A stretch of 64,000 bases of DNA from Litomosoides sigmodontis (taxonomy: Eukaryota > Nematoda > Chromadorea > Rhabditida > Onchocercidae). The notes below the pieces were generated by a model, which was not told the DNA's origin, did no database searches, and saw only the letters and a program-made list of their open reading frames with translations. The position numbers and the translations under genes were made by a program. Location of the stretch: assembly GCA_963070105.1 (NCBI GenBank), contig OY718805.1, positions 2,679,501-2,743,500 of the forward strand. Direction: 5' to 3'. Of the stretch, positions 1 through 12,000 are shown in pieces. The first letter of the stretch is position 1. Each line of letters begins with the position of its first letter.

Positions 1-237
1 ATTCTAGACGTTTTAACGAAACTTTTGCAGTGGTCTCCTCAAATTCCGCCCAGTAAATTTTGCTAAGAAAATTCGCGTATTAAGTTAATTCGAGAAGGAA
101 TGAAACGTCAGAATTTCCCTCCCTTTTTTAAAATTATAAGCAAGCACTGTCTCCTTCTTGTCATTGAAATTATTTCACAAAAACTAGAATATATTTCAGA
201 GTTGCATTAAATTACGTCATCCGTCATCCGTATCAGC

Positions 238-714
238 ATGCACTGCTTCCACTTATTGTTTCTCATCTTACTCCAATCAGTCATCCAAATAGCAGTAAGT
301 TTGCTAAATTTTAGAAAATAGGGACACGTCGAATATTCAACTCACTTGTGACGAGTAATTTTTGAACAATTTCAGGAAGCGCAACCAAAACCGACGTGTA
401 AGATGAATTTACGAAGAAAGGCAATTGCGCAACCAATCATTAAGCAGGAGACGAAGGAGTACATTTCGCCAAAAAAAATGTGGTATGAAAGGTGGTATCA
501 GAGTGAAATGGGGTATGATTGCATAAAAAATGAAATAAGTGACAGCAAATCACCAACTACGAGCAATTATCAAGAGACTTCTGACAGTAGAAATTTATAT
601 ATTTGCTCGGTATGTAATCGATCGTTCTTGAGAGATCATCATTTAAGAAGTCATATGAGAACTCACAATAGGAAAGTTTTACTTCTATCGAAATTCCCTA
701 TAATAATTGAATAG
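238..714 (+). CDS. Single C2H2 zinc finger protein with signal-peptide-like first exon
   Basis: Two-exon model: 238-294 and 376-714, joined in phase 0 across an intron with a GTAAGT donor and a TTTCAG acceptor. The first exon encodes a short, very hydrophobic stretch (MHCFHLLFLILLQSVIQIA) that looks like a secretion signal. The second exon has one classical finger, C-x2-C-x12-H-x3-H (CSVCNRSF to HMRTH, near residue 100), and ends soon after at TAG. A lone finger usually binds DNA only weakly, or binds protein or RNA. A signal peptide on such a protein is odd, so the first exon may be a coincidental reading and translation may start at the ATG at 403. No family name can be given. Confidence 0.45.
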
Positions 715-1151
715 TTGAGGAAAATAGCTGAATGGGTCATTTTCGACGTTACGACTTCCCCCACCACTATACTATCATCCGTTAATTTTATCCTTTTTTT
801 TTTTATCTTTTCCACTCTCTACGAAATTTTTCCAAACTTTTGTTTCTTCATAGCTTCAGTTTCATTTTTTTTACAAGCATTAAAATGAATCATTTATTTT
901 AATATACGGATGTGTCTGTCAGTGATAAAATTTTTCGCTTATTGTTGCCAGTTAAATCAGTGTACTTTTTACACGAAATAAATTCCATATTTTCTCCACG
1001 ACAATTGTTTTATAAGCCACATATATTTCCCAAAAAAAAAAGAAGCGTTATAATCTTAAATTGACAAATATTTCCTACAGATACTTGAAATCCGTGTACT
1101 ATATGCGAGATAGACATGATGTTCGCCGAAATTTCCATAATTTAAAGTCAA
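715..1151. other. Intergenic, convergent 3' ends
   Basis: AT-rich spacer between the stop of the finger gene and the stop of the minus-strand CENP-S-like gene. It holds T-rich runs and an AATAAA-like stretch near 978 that could be a polyadenylation signal. I see no coding potential. Confidence 0.6.
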
Positions 1152-3804
1152 TTAAAAGTCAAAAATAGTAGCGTCTAAATCTATATCACTTTCTTCAGCA
1201 CCAATGTCCTGATGCTCGTCCTGGTTATTATTCATTGAATCATATTTAGCAGGAAATAACCTAGAAATACTGCGGTCATCTCATGAAGGAGAAAACTGAG
1301 AGAACATTAAAAACAAATAACTTGCTTCGATAAAAGTTAGAGATAGAAGACTTGCCCATTACTATCGGATGATGATGGCAGTGTATTCTCGTCGTTTTTG
1401 ACTGCAAAAAATATGCAGTAAATTCAAATCATAATTGATAATAACGGCGAAGAGATGTTATTTTTGAAGCAGAAAACACAAAACTCAAAAATCAGACTGA
1501 ATTTAAGCAACCAATTTCTTAATAAAAATCTGTGTTTAACATCAATAAGCAAACATTTGTCTCGCTTTCACCAGTGTTGATTGTTAGTTATTCCAATTTA
1601 ATTGCTAGGATAACTCTCGGCATAATAGAAGTTAACAAAATTGGAAAAGTCTATTAGATATTAAATTACCATCGCTTTGCAGCGGTGAAACATTCGGGTC
1701 CCAATCTTCGTCATCTGATTCAAATTTGAAAGATGAAAAGCCTGGAAAAAAGGAATTTTTACGATTATTTTTAAATTAAACCAATAGCTTCAAAACACAT
1801 TCCATAAATATTAAAAAACCGACGGTAATAAATGATATGTCAAATTTGAATATGAGGAAGTAGAACAATTAAACAAATCTTATTGTAGAAAAACGTAATC
1901 CTCCATTACACTCTCCCTCCTTCCAACTACTTTAAAATCGAGAAATGTTCATTCTCCAAAGAAAGTTTTTGACGAAAAATCTATAAAACTTTTTTTCCTG
2001 CACAGAACTATTTAACGCTGCAAACACAAGTTTGTGTAAATAGTGAAAAAGACCACCTTTCACACAACTCTTGAAATTAAAAAAAAACCTACAGTCATCT
2101 GCAGCGCTGGATTTATTCCTTAAAGACTTGTCCATAAGCTGCTTCCTTGTCACCAAGTTCAATGGAGGAGTACCAGCTGGAGAACTAGACTTTCTATCTG
2201 GCAGACTGCCGATATGGAATTCAGTCCTGTTCTCACTGGTTTCATTTGTTCGGATCTCGGACGACGTTTCACAATTGGCAACTACTGTTGTCCAATTTTC
2301 AGCAAGCATTTCATTATTCTCTAAGGACGAAACCGTTAGATTTTTTGCATTAATTTTTATTTCTCCGGATAGATCCGTTGCATAAATGGATTCATCCGAC
2401 TTTTTTCCATGCACCTTAGTGATGCTCAAGGAACCACTACTGGACTTTTGCTCTTGTAAATTTTCCTTCCCTGAATAACATAGAATATTAATACCCATAA
2501 ATTCTAGCTCTTGCTTTTTGTTGGATTCAAAACCATCTAAATGAGGGATTGGCTGTAACCATTTCTTCGTTCCTTGATTTCGTCTTTTACTTCTGTTATT
2601 TATTCCCTCTGACCCAATAATATCTTTTTGCTCACAACATGCTACAGTTTCTTTCTCTTTTGTAGCAATTTCTTTTCCTTGTAAAGATTTCGAATTACAC
2701 AGAACTTTTTCGTTGGTAGTTGCTGAAATACATTCAGAGGACATTCCAAATAATTGTGATGGTCGTCTTCGACTCGTTGAAGGCCTGAAACGCTGATGAA
2801 TTATATTTTTAAAATATGCCAATTTTTGAGAAATTTCTTTTGTTCAGTTTTCTAACAATGGTTCGTCAATCAAAATGTCCAACCTTAATCGACGTAAGTA
2901 AGGAGTTACAGTACACGGAAGTAGAACAATACTCAAATCAGACCTAGCGATTTAATATCACAGGTGTTTACAGCAACCAGAGTATTTACATCAACAGCCA
3001 AGGTTGTATCAACATCAAACACTGCGCAAAATTAACAGAGCATTACGTACTCGTACTTTATCTATAGTAAACGACAATACATATAATATTGATGAAGTAT
3101 TGAGCAACTTACACAAAATCTATAGATTAAAAAATTTACTTACTGGTTCCAAAAATCCGTCAACTTTAGAGTATCTTTATTTTCAGATGGGAAAGCATCC
3201 ACACCTTTCGAGTTCTCATTTTCCATCTTCTCAGTGTTATCTGCTATTTTACTGTTCTTTTTGCATGCACCCTTTCGAGTCTGTCTTTTTCTAGCCGGAA
3301 GCAAGGAACTTTCAGCAATATCTCCAATAAGCGAAAGCTAAATTGCACTTTATATATATATATATATATTTCGGTAAGAAAGTTTTACATAATAGATGAA
3401 AAAAAGATGAAAAAAGATCGAAAAACATTTGGCTTCAAACGAAAAAATTGACCACGCTTTCATTTCTCCGGAAAAGAAGCCTCAAATCCGAAACATTGAC
3501 TACTGAACGCTTTGCGTGCCTATAATAATTAATAATACTTGCATTAATTGATTAAACATTACAAGATCCTGTCAACGCAAACGTTGAGTAAAATCTGAGA
3601 AAAATCTTACTAAAAATCTCACTTCGCGAATAGCAAGAGTTCACCGGGCCAGGTAACACATAAGGTATCACACATAGCAAAAGCCAATTGCGCGATTACT
3701 TCTTCGTCAAATTCCATTTTCTGACCTTTTCTCTCCAACTCTTCAACTACTTCGTCTTGTATTAGTATGCACGAATAATGGATAGCATCGACGATTTCTT
3801 GGTA
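1152..3804 (-). CDS. CENP-S/MHF1-like histone-fold protein with long C-terminal extension (5' exon missing)
   Basis: Minus-strand exons 3804-3623, 3519-3441, 3337-3144, 2784-2093, 1741-1670, 1401-1356 and 1260-1152 join without a phase conflict. The first two give the histone fold: YQEIVDAIHYSC opening a helix, then FAK-HAKRSVVNVSDLRLLF and a RRNESV stretch, which match the CENP-S/MHF1 loop and last helix. Family members pair with CENP-X/MHF2, bind DNA, and act at kinetochores and with FANCM in fork repair. Known vertebrate members are about 140 residues. Here about 370 more follow: a basic stretch (ARKRQTRKGACKK), a PIP-box-like TLKLTDFW, a long serine-rich exon and an acidic tail ending in IFDF. 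The last intron uses a GC donor. The exon with the start codon was not found upstream of 3804. Identity of the fold is fairly sure; whether the extension is always included is inference. Confidence 0.72.
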
Positions 3805-4525
3805 CTAAAAAAAGGCACACAAATTATGAAAGTTTTAAATTTAATTTCACTCCTCTAATTTGCCCTATTCGTATGATCTTCTAGAAAAGGTTGATATAAA
3901 GTTTCCGACTGATCAACCCTTATACTATCTAAAGTGCAAAGAATTTATCATACCAAATCCTAACATCTAAATAAGTGATCACACGCCCTAAATGTGCTGG
4001 TTATAAAAGAAAATGCGCTGGAAAGAAAGTGATTAAACAATCATTCAAACTACAAAAAATGATTTTATTTGCATGAAAAATGAAGAAAACGGTTACTGTG
4101 CATAGAATATTCATAATTTATTGTTTTACATTCTTATGTAATCAAGCAAAGAAAAAAACAACCGTTGAGTCACAACTGCAAAAAATTAGGAAAAGACTGG
4201 TAGCAATTACAAAGCAAAATTTTTGATTGACAAACATATCTTACCAAGTTGATAAAGAATTACTTCTCAGTGCAACAAAAACATTGATCGATTATTTGAA
4301 AACATCGATCTATAACAATACTATAAAGGTGCTATGATGCACATTCTGGAAGAAAGGAAAGATTCTCTTCATGTATGAGTACTGAAATCCAAAAATTCAT
4401 TTCCGCTACGAATAATAAAAAATATGAAACATACGCATGAAATCAAAAACTGAGTAATAAATAATGCTAAGCGAAGCAATTATTAATTGACATGGATTAA
4501 CGAAGGAACTATTGGGAAGAATTCC

Positions 4526-4558
<33 letters not shown>

Positions 4559-4682
4559 ATATATATAATTTGCACAGAATTCTCTCAATGTATATATTAA
4601 GAACAAAGTCATTAATAGGACATCCAGCTTGGTCAGGCGAAAATAAATAATTATGAACAAACACGCACTGACTTTCATATGA
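3805..4682. other. Spacer between CAMKMT and CENP-S-like gene
   Basis: This should contain the missing first exon of the CENP-S-like gene, but no ATG exon with a good phase-0 donor stands out. A TA-dinucleotide tract lies at about 4528-4566. Otherwise it is AT-rich and featureless. Confidence 0.5.
4528..4566. repeat. (TA)n tract, self-complementary
   Basis: An almost pure TA repeat with one phase break in its middle (TATTAT). It could extrude as a cruciform. It lies about 120 bases beyond the CAMKMT stop codon. Confidence 0.8.
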
Positions 4683-5525
4683 TTAAGTCAATTTTTTCTT
4701 TAAAATTAGAAGCATTGGAATTTCTGATGATATGTTGCAGTTCTGCATCTTTGAATAAATCTCTGCTTCATTTTCGATGTGGAAATTGATGCTGACACTT
4801 TCCCACCGTTCTCGTTCCTCGTATACAAGATTCAGGAACGCCCGAGCAGTACCACTTCTATCCGGCGCCATAACGTATGCGATTCCACCCGACTTCAGAT
4901 GTCTATGGATGCAATTTAGCAAAACACGATGCTCTTCTGTGAAAAACAAGCAATCAGCACAGAGAACAGCGTCAAATTTCTTATTTGGCATAGCAGTGTT
5001 CCAAGGTAGCACAATGCAGGTTACATGATTGCTTAACTTATTGATTTCGACAATTCGCCGGATGTTTTCCACGGACTTTTCATTACCATCTGTTAAAACT
5101 ACTTCTGCTGCACCAAGCGCGACCGACGTGAGACCACTTAACCCAACCATTCCGGATCCCAGTTCTAAGATAGTTTTGCTTTGAGCCAACTTTTTATGTT
5201 TTAACAAATAATATGCCAAACATTCTTCGGATAGCCATACTTTGATATTTCCACTATTGTTGAAACCAATCAAAACATTGGGCGTCATGGTAACAGCAGA
5301 ATATATGTGGACATCAAATTCGACATCTCCAACAGGGGATTTCAAGTGGTACCAGCGACCGGAATTGGAAAGCTTTGGGATAAAAAAGGCTTCAAAAACG
5401 ATAAAAGATGCTACCACGTCATTCGTAACACCACTGGCCTGTTTTTTGTGGTTTCGTCGAAGGTGATACGAAAGTAAATTCCAACGTTGTCGGGCTTTGG
5501 AAACTTCTGCTCCAGATAGTAGCTT
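4683..5525 (-). CDS. CAMKMT: Calmodulin-lysine N-methyltransferase (5' exon unresolved)
   Basis: One long exon of about 280 codons begins after a TTATTAG acceptor at 5526 and ends at TAA. The family trimethylates calmodulin on a conserved lysine using S-adenosylmethionine. The class I methyltransferase core is clear: KTILELGSGMVGLSGL (SAM-binding motif I), VVLTDGNEKSVENI (acidic end of strand 2), then DAVLCADCLFF and IAYVMAPDRSGTARAF. Upstream, VLIGFNNSGNIKVW matches the family hallmark before the fold, and the protein ends with the typical PMLLILKKK. The N-terminal part (ARQRWNLLSYHL) also fits. No in-frame ATG lies in the first 90 codons, so a short upstream exon with the start must exist. 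It is unusually intron-poor for this window. Other METTL21-type lysine methyltransferases are less likely because of the GFNNSGN segment. Confidence 0.85.
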   Translation of the reverse strand, partial: KLLSGAEVSKARQRWNLLSYHLRRNHKKQASGVTNDVVASFIVFEAFFIPKLSNSGRWYHLKSPVGDVEFDVHIYSAVTMTPNVLIGFNNSGNIKVWLSEECLAYYLLKHKKLAQSKTILELGSGMVGLSGLTSVALGAAEVVLTDGNEKSVENIRRIVEINKLSNHVTCIVLPWNTAMPNKKFDAVLCADCLFFTEEHRVLLNCIHRHLKSGGIAYVMAPDRSGTARAFLNLVYEERERWESVSINFHIENEAEIYSKMQNCNISSEIPMLLILKKKLT

Positions 5526-5774
5526 CTAATAAATAATACTAAGGATATCACAAACACTAAAATGATGGCTAATAGGTTCACCTAACATAACTCATTGGTA
5601 AAACGTGCCTTTTTTTTAATTTGCTGGGATTGATCACTGTGCAAAAAAATTAATACTGAGACACTATCACCCATCGTCCTCTTGGTTAAAAAACATTCCT
5701 GTCCATTTCTGTCAATAAAAAACACGAAATAAAGCAAATCTAGATACTTTAACTTCTACTAGAATTTAACCCGC

Positions 5775-5987
5775 TTAAAGAGCAATAGTGTCCCAGTCCT
5801 CCCTATTAAATTCCATAAAATAATGGAAATGATTTACTTCATGTTTCGAAACCTCAGTTTGAGGTGATTTTTCCTTCTCTGCCTTTGACCTTTTTTTGAG
5901 TACCACAGCTAAATCCTCTACATTGATCATGGACCGCTTACTACTCCCATCTTCTTCGTCATGACCGAAGTCATCCATTATATTCTC
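5775..5987 (-). CDS. Small acidic protein or terminal exon, unknown
   Basis: An open frame of 67 codons from the ATG at 5978 to TAA, preceded by a good TTTGTTCAG acceptor ending at 5988. It may be a complete trans-spliced mini-gene or the last exon of a gene lying upstream on the minus strand. The product starts acidic (DDFGHDEEDG), then has KRSMINVEDLAVVLKKR and a charged linker, and ends in FNREDWDTIAL. The KRSMINVEDL segment resembles the loop and last helix of histone-fold proteins of the CENP-S type, but no earlier helices were found. It sits upstream of CAMKMT and the CENP-S-like gene on the same strand, so it could share their transcript. No function is assigned. Confidence 0.4.
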   Translation of the reverse strand, partial: ENIMDDFGHDEEDGSSKRSMINVEDLAVVLKKRSKAEKEKSPQTEVSKHEVNHFHYFMEFNREDWDTIAL

Positions 5988-8900
5988 TGAACAAAAATTC
6001 CATTAGAAATTAATCAAAGCATTCGAACTTCTACGTCAATACCACGAATTTGGATGTTCTTTCAGAGTTTAATATCTGATTCTATCTGTACTCATGATAG
6101 ATATCGTACAGTTCATGCGTACAGATATCTGGATGTCCGGGAGGTATATGATTTTATTACTGTTCCGATTTACTGCTAAACATTTTATCTAATAGTTTGT
6201 ATAAATGAATCATTAGTTTTATCATAAAGTCCAACATTTTCCTCAAAATTTAAACAGATTTTAATCTATCACTATTTTCCAATAAACTCCTGTTCAAAAC
6301 CTGGAAACGCATGATTGTAGCATGATTTAGAAACGTTTATGCACGATTGTAGCATAAGCGGTAGCATTTGAGAAACGACTAAAAGTAGCAGTGGAAATGC
6401 TTACATAAAATTTTTGTAAAATCAAACTTTAGCGCAGATATCTATATATTCTAATTTGTTGTGATTTGAAATCGTTTTTTCCTTTTAGAGTATCATTCGC
6501 TAAAATAAATTCTATACAATTCCTAGTTCACCTCAGTGAATCAATATCGTTTTATATAATTAAGTTTTACTCAAATTTGTATTACAAGATCATAACATAG
6601 TGTACTGCAAGCACATTGATGCATCAGCTTGATAGTAGAAGTGCCCACACCAACCACATTTACACTTCCATGCACTACAACTTTACGTGAAATACGCATG
6701 AGAGAATTATGTGTTAAAGGACAAAAATATGTTTCCGTGTAGTTACGCTTGAATAATATCTGCATGAAAAACTATTATTCATATTTATGTTTAATTTTTT
6801 TGTATCTCAGAAGAGGTAACAAGTCGATGCGAGAAGGCTATCCTACCCATCTGCATTGCCAAAGAAAAAAAACACACCTTTGCAAAGTTACAAATGAAAA
6901 ATACACATGTGATGGAAGTGAACTGTCAAAATTGTGCTCCACAATTGCTTGAAAAATAATATAGGTGCAGAATCACGTGCGTTGAAACACGGTTGCCCAC
7001 GTAACCGCGTAATATCGCAATTCGATACGAAGTACTGAGTGCTAGGCATATGTATCAATTGACATTTTCCAGCATTAACTGACGAGAGCGTGAGAGTGTG
7101 CAAGAAAGGAGTAGTTGAGGAAATAGCATGCGAGATTAATAGAACGGGGAGGTTAGGGTGTTGCGAAATAAGATTGATTCATTTTTCAAATTTTTGAAGA
7201 TTCGGCACTGACATCGGTAATGCTTTTCGTTTGTAAGCATCTTCGCGCGGCGTATTGTTCACAGACCTGAGCTGGAAAAGTGGCTACGTCGAAAAGACTT
7301 AAAAGGAGGGGGAAAAAGTTCTTTCTTGGCAAAAAACTCTAAGTGTTCTTTTGGGGAAGTGTTTTTGCAGTAATTTAGTTTGTTTTCTTCCTAAGGGACG
7401 TGAATAATTGATTTGTTCTTCAATGAAGTGCGTAACTATACATTATATCATACCCATTTGTCTGTGTCTATTTCCATATATTTACGCATTTGGTATTTTC
7501 CGTTTGTTGATGAAATTGCAAGTGTTTTTGCCTAGGCGACTGGCTGCCTTGCAGCTTCCCCAAATGCTTGCATTGATCGACCATTTTCCACACAAACATT
7601 AACGGAATTATCACAGAATTTATCGGACTTCGCGATCAAAACTTTTAGGAGAACATACTGGATTTGTTACGAGTGATTGAGAAGAAGTGTGATAAATCGG
7701 AAATGGCATTTTTCTGGTTTACAGGTTTATTGTCTACTAGCACATATTTCTATTTTTCGTGATGAAAAAAACTATGCTTCTATCATCATTTTAGTAAATT
7801 TATCCTTTTCCCGTGTGGTGAATTCTGGATCGGCTTTTTTCCCCTGTGATCAGTTTTTACTTTTGATTTCTAGTATTTGTGAAAAGTCACCCGGATATTG
7901 ATTTGTACAAAATTCACCAACCTGACACGTGGACATAACCCAACAGCACTTTATGTCTATATGTGCTGGCAATGTCATCACGATCAATAATTCACACTAT
8001 ATTCTCTCCACATGTTTCTTTCGAAATAAATTGACAGTTGAGGAACTATTTTAAGATAACGAAATTTGAAAAGTACCTTACTCCATAGCGAAGCGGGCAT
8101 TTCGACATAACTTTATGGGTGCATAATTTTTGCTTAATTTGGTGGGTATAGCGGGAAGATATGAAGATTCTCCCTGCAGTTATGACAGTGAGACACAAGT
8201 TGTGCATATGCAGGAATGAATTCTGTTTGTTTACAACCGCACTTTATTTAAAGGTATGATGTCTATAAAAGGTGGCAGTCCAAACGATTTCGGTGCTAAG
8301 CATATTTATGGTGCACATCGTATTTAGCAACGAACTTCGTACATTTATTGACATAAATTATTGATTGGTGGACACTGTGAAGTTAAATCATCAAGTTTAG
8401 TGTGGTAGGTAGAATTGAACAAAGTAATTATAAGTTGTGAGATGAAAGAGATAAATGCCTAAAGCTGCGGGATCACAAATTTGGTAGCACATTTTTGTGT
8501 TCGAAAAGTGGAGTACGTACATTGCAATGTTTTTGCTGTTGATTTTTTGTTTTTTGGAATTTAGACAGATCAGGATAAGGCAGCTTATCATGTATTGCAC
8601 ATCCCGAGACACAGCTCTATGAAGTAGCATTGCACAGTCATAAATATTGGATCATTGAGGGTTTTTATTACATTTGTTGGTGATGCTTAGTGGCACGTGA
8701 TGAAGTTAATAATCGAATCTACATTTTGCATTGTAATTAGAGTGAGAATGACAATGCGCCTTCTTCCGTGGAATTCCTATTTTGATTTTGTTTATGAATG
8801 TTACTTATGAAAATGATTGGTTCTTTTTTCAGAGGTTTTTTTTTTTATTTCTTTCCATGTTATCATCTTGCAATATTTTGTGCTTATTTACGCTGCCGTC

Positions 8901-9000
8901 GAAAAACGTGCAGCGGTAAATGATCAGATTATTTCAGTGGTTCCCGCAAGGTGTGCCGTTAACATTCAATTATTTCAAACCTTTACAAGAATTTAAACTA
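5988..9000. other. Long non-coding stretch, divergent promoter region
   Basis: About 3 kb between the minus-strand gene group and BAZ1A. The short open frames here have no family resemblance and no convincing splice structure. A TTTTTTCAG at 8825-8833 could be a trans-splice or 5' UTR acceptor for BAZ1A. One inverted repeat (6083-6127) is listed separately. I see no RNA gene. Confidence 0.5.
6083..6127. repeat. Inverted repeat, 15-bp arms
   Basis: Arms TATCTGTACTCATGA (6083-6097) and its near-perfect complement (6113-6127) match at 14 of 15 positions, with a 15-base loop. Function is unknown. Confidence 0.75.
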
Positions 9001-12000
9001 ATGCCATCATTGGGTCGGAAGCAGTTCAAACCATCACCATGTCCAACTGATTTAAAACTCGATGATAAAGTATTTCACCTTCCACTCACGAACGAAATTT
9101 TCACGTCGTATGAGTATGTTTTTTCTTTATTTTCTATTATTTTAGCCAGAAATATGTCATACATTTTGCACATTATTAACGGTACTTTAGCTTTAAATTC
9201 CGCGTCTGTAACATCGGTTTATCAATCTCTTTGATGGCTTTTTAAATTAATCTAAAGCATGGAGATTTTGAAATTTTTTTGCTTCTAACAGTTGTTATCT
9301 TTAGCGACTTTTTCCAACGGCAAATTGCTCTTAGTTCCATGGTTTGGACATGTTCAGTGACCGGGAAAACGGGTTTGACATTCGAGGAAGCTCTCGATTC
9401 TGAAAAAAATGCGCAGGTATGCCAAAATATCTGGATTGCAAAAATAGCAATTTTTTACTCAATAGTTCTTTAAATTAAAATCTTTTGTGCAAATTTGTAT
9501 TTGCATTTGCATTAATTTCTAAATTTAAACGAAGTATTAGCAGGGCTTGATAGTTTTTGAGTGCATAGGGTGCGGTTATTTTACTGGAGTCGATTTCATC
9601 CAACCTAATTAAAAGGTTTCAGGAAACGTTGAAAACTTTTCCGCTTTCCTTTGCAAAGCCTATTCTCTATCTTGTATACAAATTATCGTGTCGTGGACGA
9701 ATCGAGGATTTAGTAAACGATATTTACTTTTTTGTCAAAGATCACTTTCTGCTGGGTGAAGAAGTTACATACAGTGGTGGACGTGGTAGAAAAGATGTTA
9801 TAATTAGGAAAGTGACGTACATTGATGTTGAAAATGATGTCGTTGCAAATCAACATAGCGATGTAAAGAAACCTGCAATTTTGTGAGTTCTAATTAAATT
9901 GTCTATAATTTGAGCTCTGTTAAGGTGCTTAACATAGGTATTTTTTGTTTTTATTTCAATTTAAGTTAATATTGCTTGCAATCCCAGATATTAGTCAACT
10001 TATCAGAAGCTCAGATCATTAAAATTGGACCTTGAGCATAATTTTTCAAGTGTCAAAAGAGGCGAGCTACTAATACCACCAGCAGAGCGCTACATGTACG
10101 ACATCCTTATATTAGACAAAAATAGTGGAGTCGGTGGCAACAAAGTATGTGAACGAGTCAGTCATCAGGATCTGCTGTAATTTTTTTGATTTTTTTGCAA
10201 ATGTTTTTATTTTGTAAGGTGTAGAAGTTAAAACTTTACTAACTTTATATAAGCACACATTATATTATGTATGCATACATTATTTGTATTTTCTAGACGG
10301 AGCAAATCTCTATGGGCTCGGAATATGATACGCGTATTCTTGAAAAACTCTTGCACAACAGATCACGAACGTTTAACAGTGAAAGTAAGCTTTTCGATGT
10401 GGTCGAAACTTTGGAGCGAAATTGCTCCTGAAAGTAATAGAATTTCTATTAGATCATCGTAATGTTCGCTTCTCAGTGTTTAGTATTGCTAACCAAATTC
10501 TCAATTCCATTTTTATGGATTTGTATATTCATTTGCTGGAAAAATTTTTTCAGAAGGAATTACTGGAGAGCTTTCAATTAGAAAGCATGTCATGGAATGA
10601 GGTGTTTGCCGGACCGGTTGCGCAGTTTCCGCGAACACCGTTAATGCATCGCGGACCAAGTAAAGGAGTTTCCCGTCCACCTCGCAACTACCTAAGTATT
10701 TTTTTTTTTAAAAATATCATAGCTTCTTGTTTAACCAAACTTTTGAAATGTGAATTGAATGAGCTCATTTTTTAGATTTCGTTGTATTTTAGATAGCCAT
10801 CCTAATGATGATCTGGATGCTGAGTCAACATCGGATGCCGATTTTGTTGATATTACTACTGAAAAAGATAAATTACATGTACGGTCTAAGAAGGCGCCGT
10901 TGGAGAAGGATAAAAAGGAAAACAACAAGAATGGCAAAAAGACGAAGAAAAAGAAAGCGGTATAATTTTTTTAGTGCATTAATTCAGAATTCTCAGTTTT
11001 ACTTGCTGCAGTGTATGGTTTCCAACTTTGGTGGATGAAAAATAGATGTTCAGATTGCTCGTCAACAGGAAGAACTGGAGAGTCTTTTTGAACAGGCACG
11101 AAAAGTAAATATTGAAAATCTTTCTCAATGGGAACAGGATGAGCGTCTGCTGTCTGAAGCTGAGATTGTGGAATTAAAACAGTTAATCCGACAAACTAAA
11201 GAAAAGGTTTGATCAAATTCAAATTATTTTCCTTTGACAGAAAATTTTCCTTAGTATACTGGTTTGAAATTTTTGTTTAATGATAACTTCGAAAGTGGAA
11301 GAAACTTCATCCACGCTACTTTTAGTGTAGTACTAATGGATAATCAAATTTCAATTACAAGTTAGAATTTTCTTTCCTGACTTTGATTTACATAATATAA
11401 ATTTACAGAGAAAATTTATATCCATTACTACATAATAGCGTCGACATTGTTTACTTTAGGAACGTGAGGAAAAACGTCTGAACAAACAACGAGCAAAAGA
11501 AATATTATTGGAGTGGAGGAAACCAAGGGATGACATTCTTTGTGACGACCTTCAAGTGAAATTCATTATTCTTCAAATTCATAAGTTTTAAAAGATCGAT
11601 GTTTTTAAATAAAATCAAAATTTTATGGATTTAGTGTTGTATAATTGGATGATCAAAATTTCAGTATAAGGAATTTTTATAGCTTAGTTGTGTTTCTTAT
11701 TGTTATGATTTTGATCAACTGTTTTGTAATTTCCTTTATGCTATAATTTTGCATTTTTAAAGTCAATCTGGCATATTTTTAGCCCTTACCTGAGTTGGAA
11801 CCGCTTTTGCTTCCTTTCTGGATGTCAGACAATGACTTTGGCGACTATTTATACATTTTTCAATTTTTTCAAAGTTTCGCGGAGCTGCTACCAATTCGAG
11901 AAGTAAGTTTCATGTGTCTAATGAGTGTTTATTTTATTTTAATACTTACAGTGTTATGCCAAAATTTTCAAATCAACATTTTTACCAGGTTCGTGGCGTT

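Noticed and set aside
3004..3294. Plus-strand 96-codon open frame
   Set aside because: It lies over an exon and intron of the minus-strand CENP-S-like gene, and that gene's phases fit better.
6571..8630. Several 60-80 codon open frames on both strands in the 6-9 kb region
   Set aside because: No splice context, no conserved motif and no codon pattern; expected by chance.
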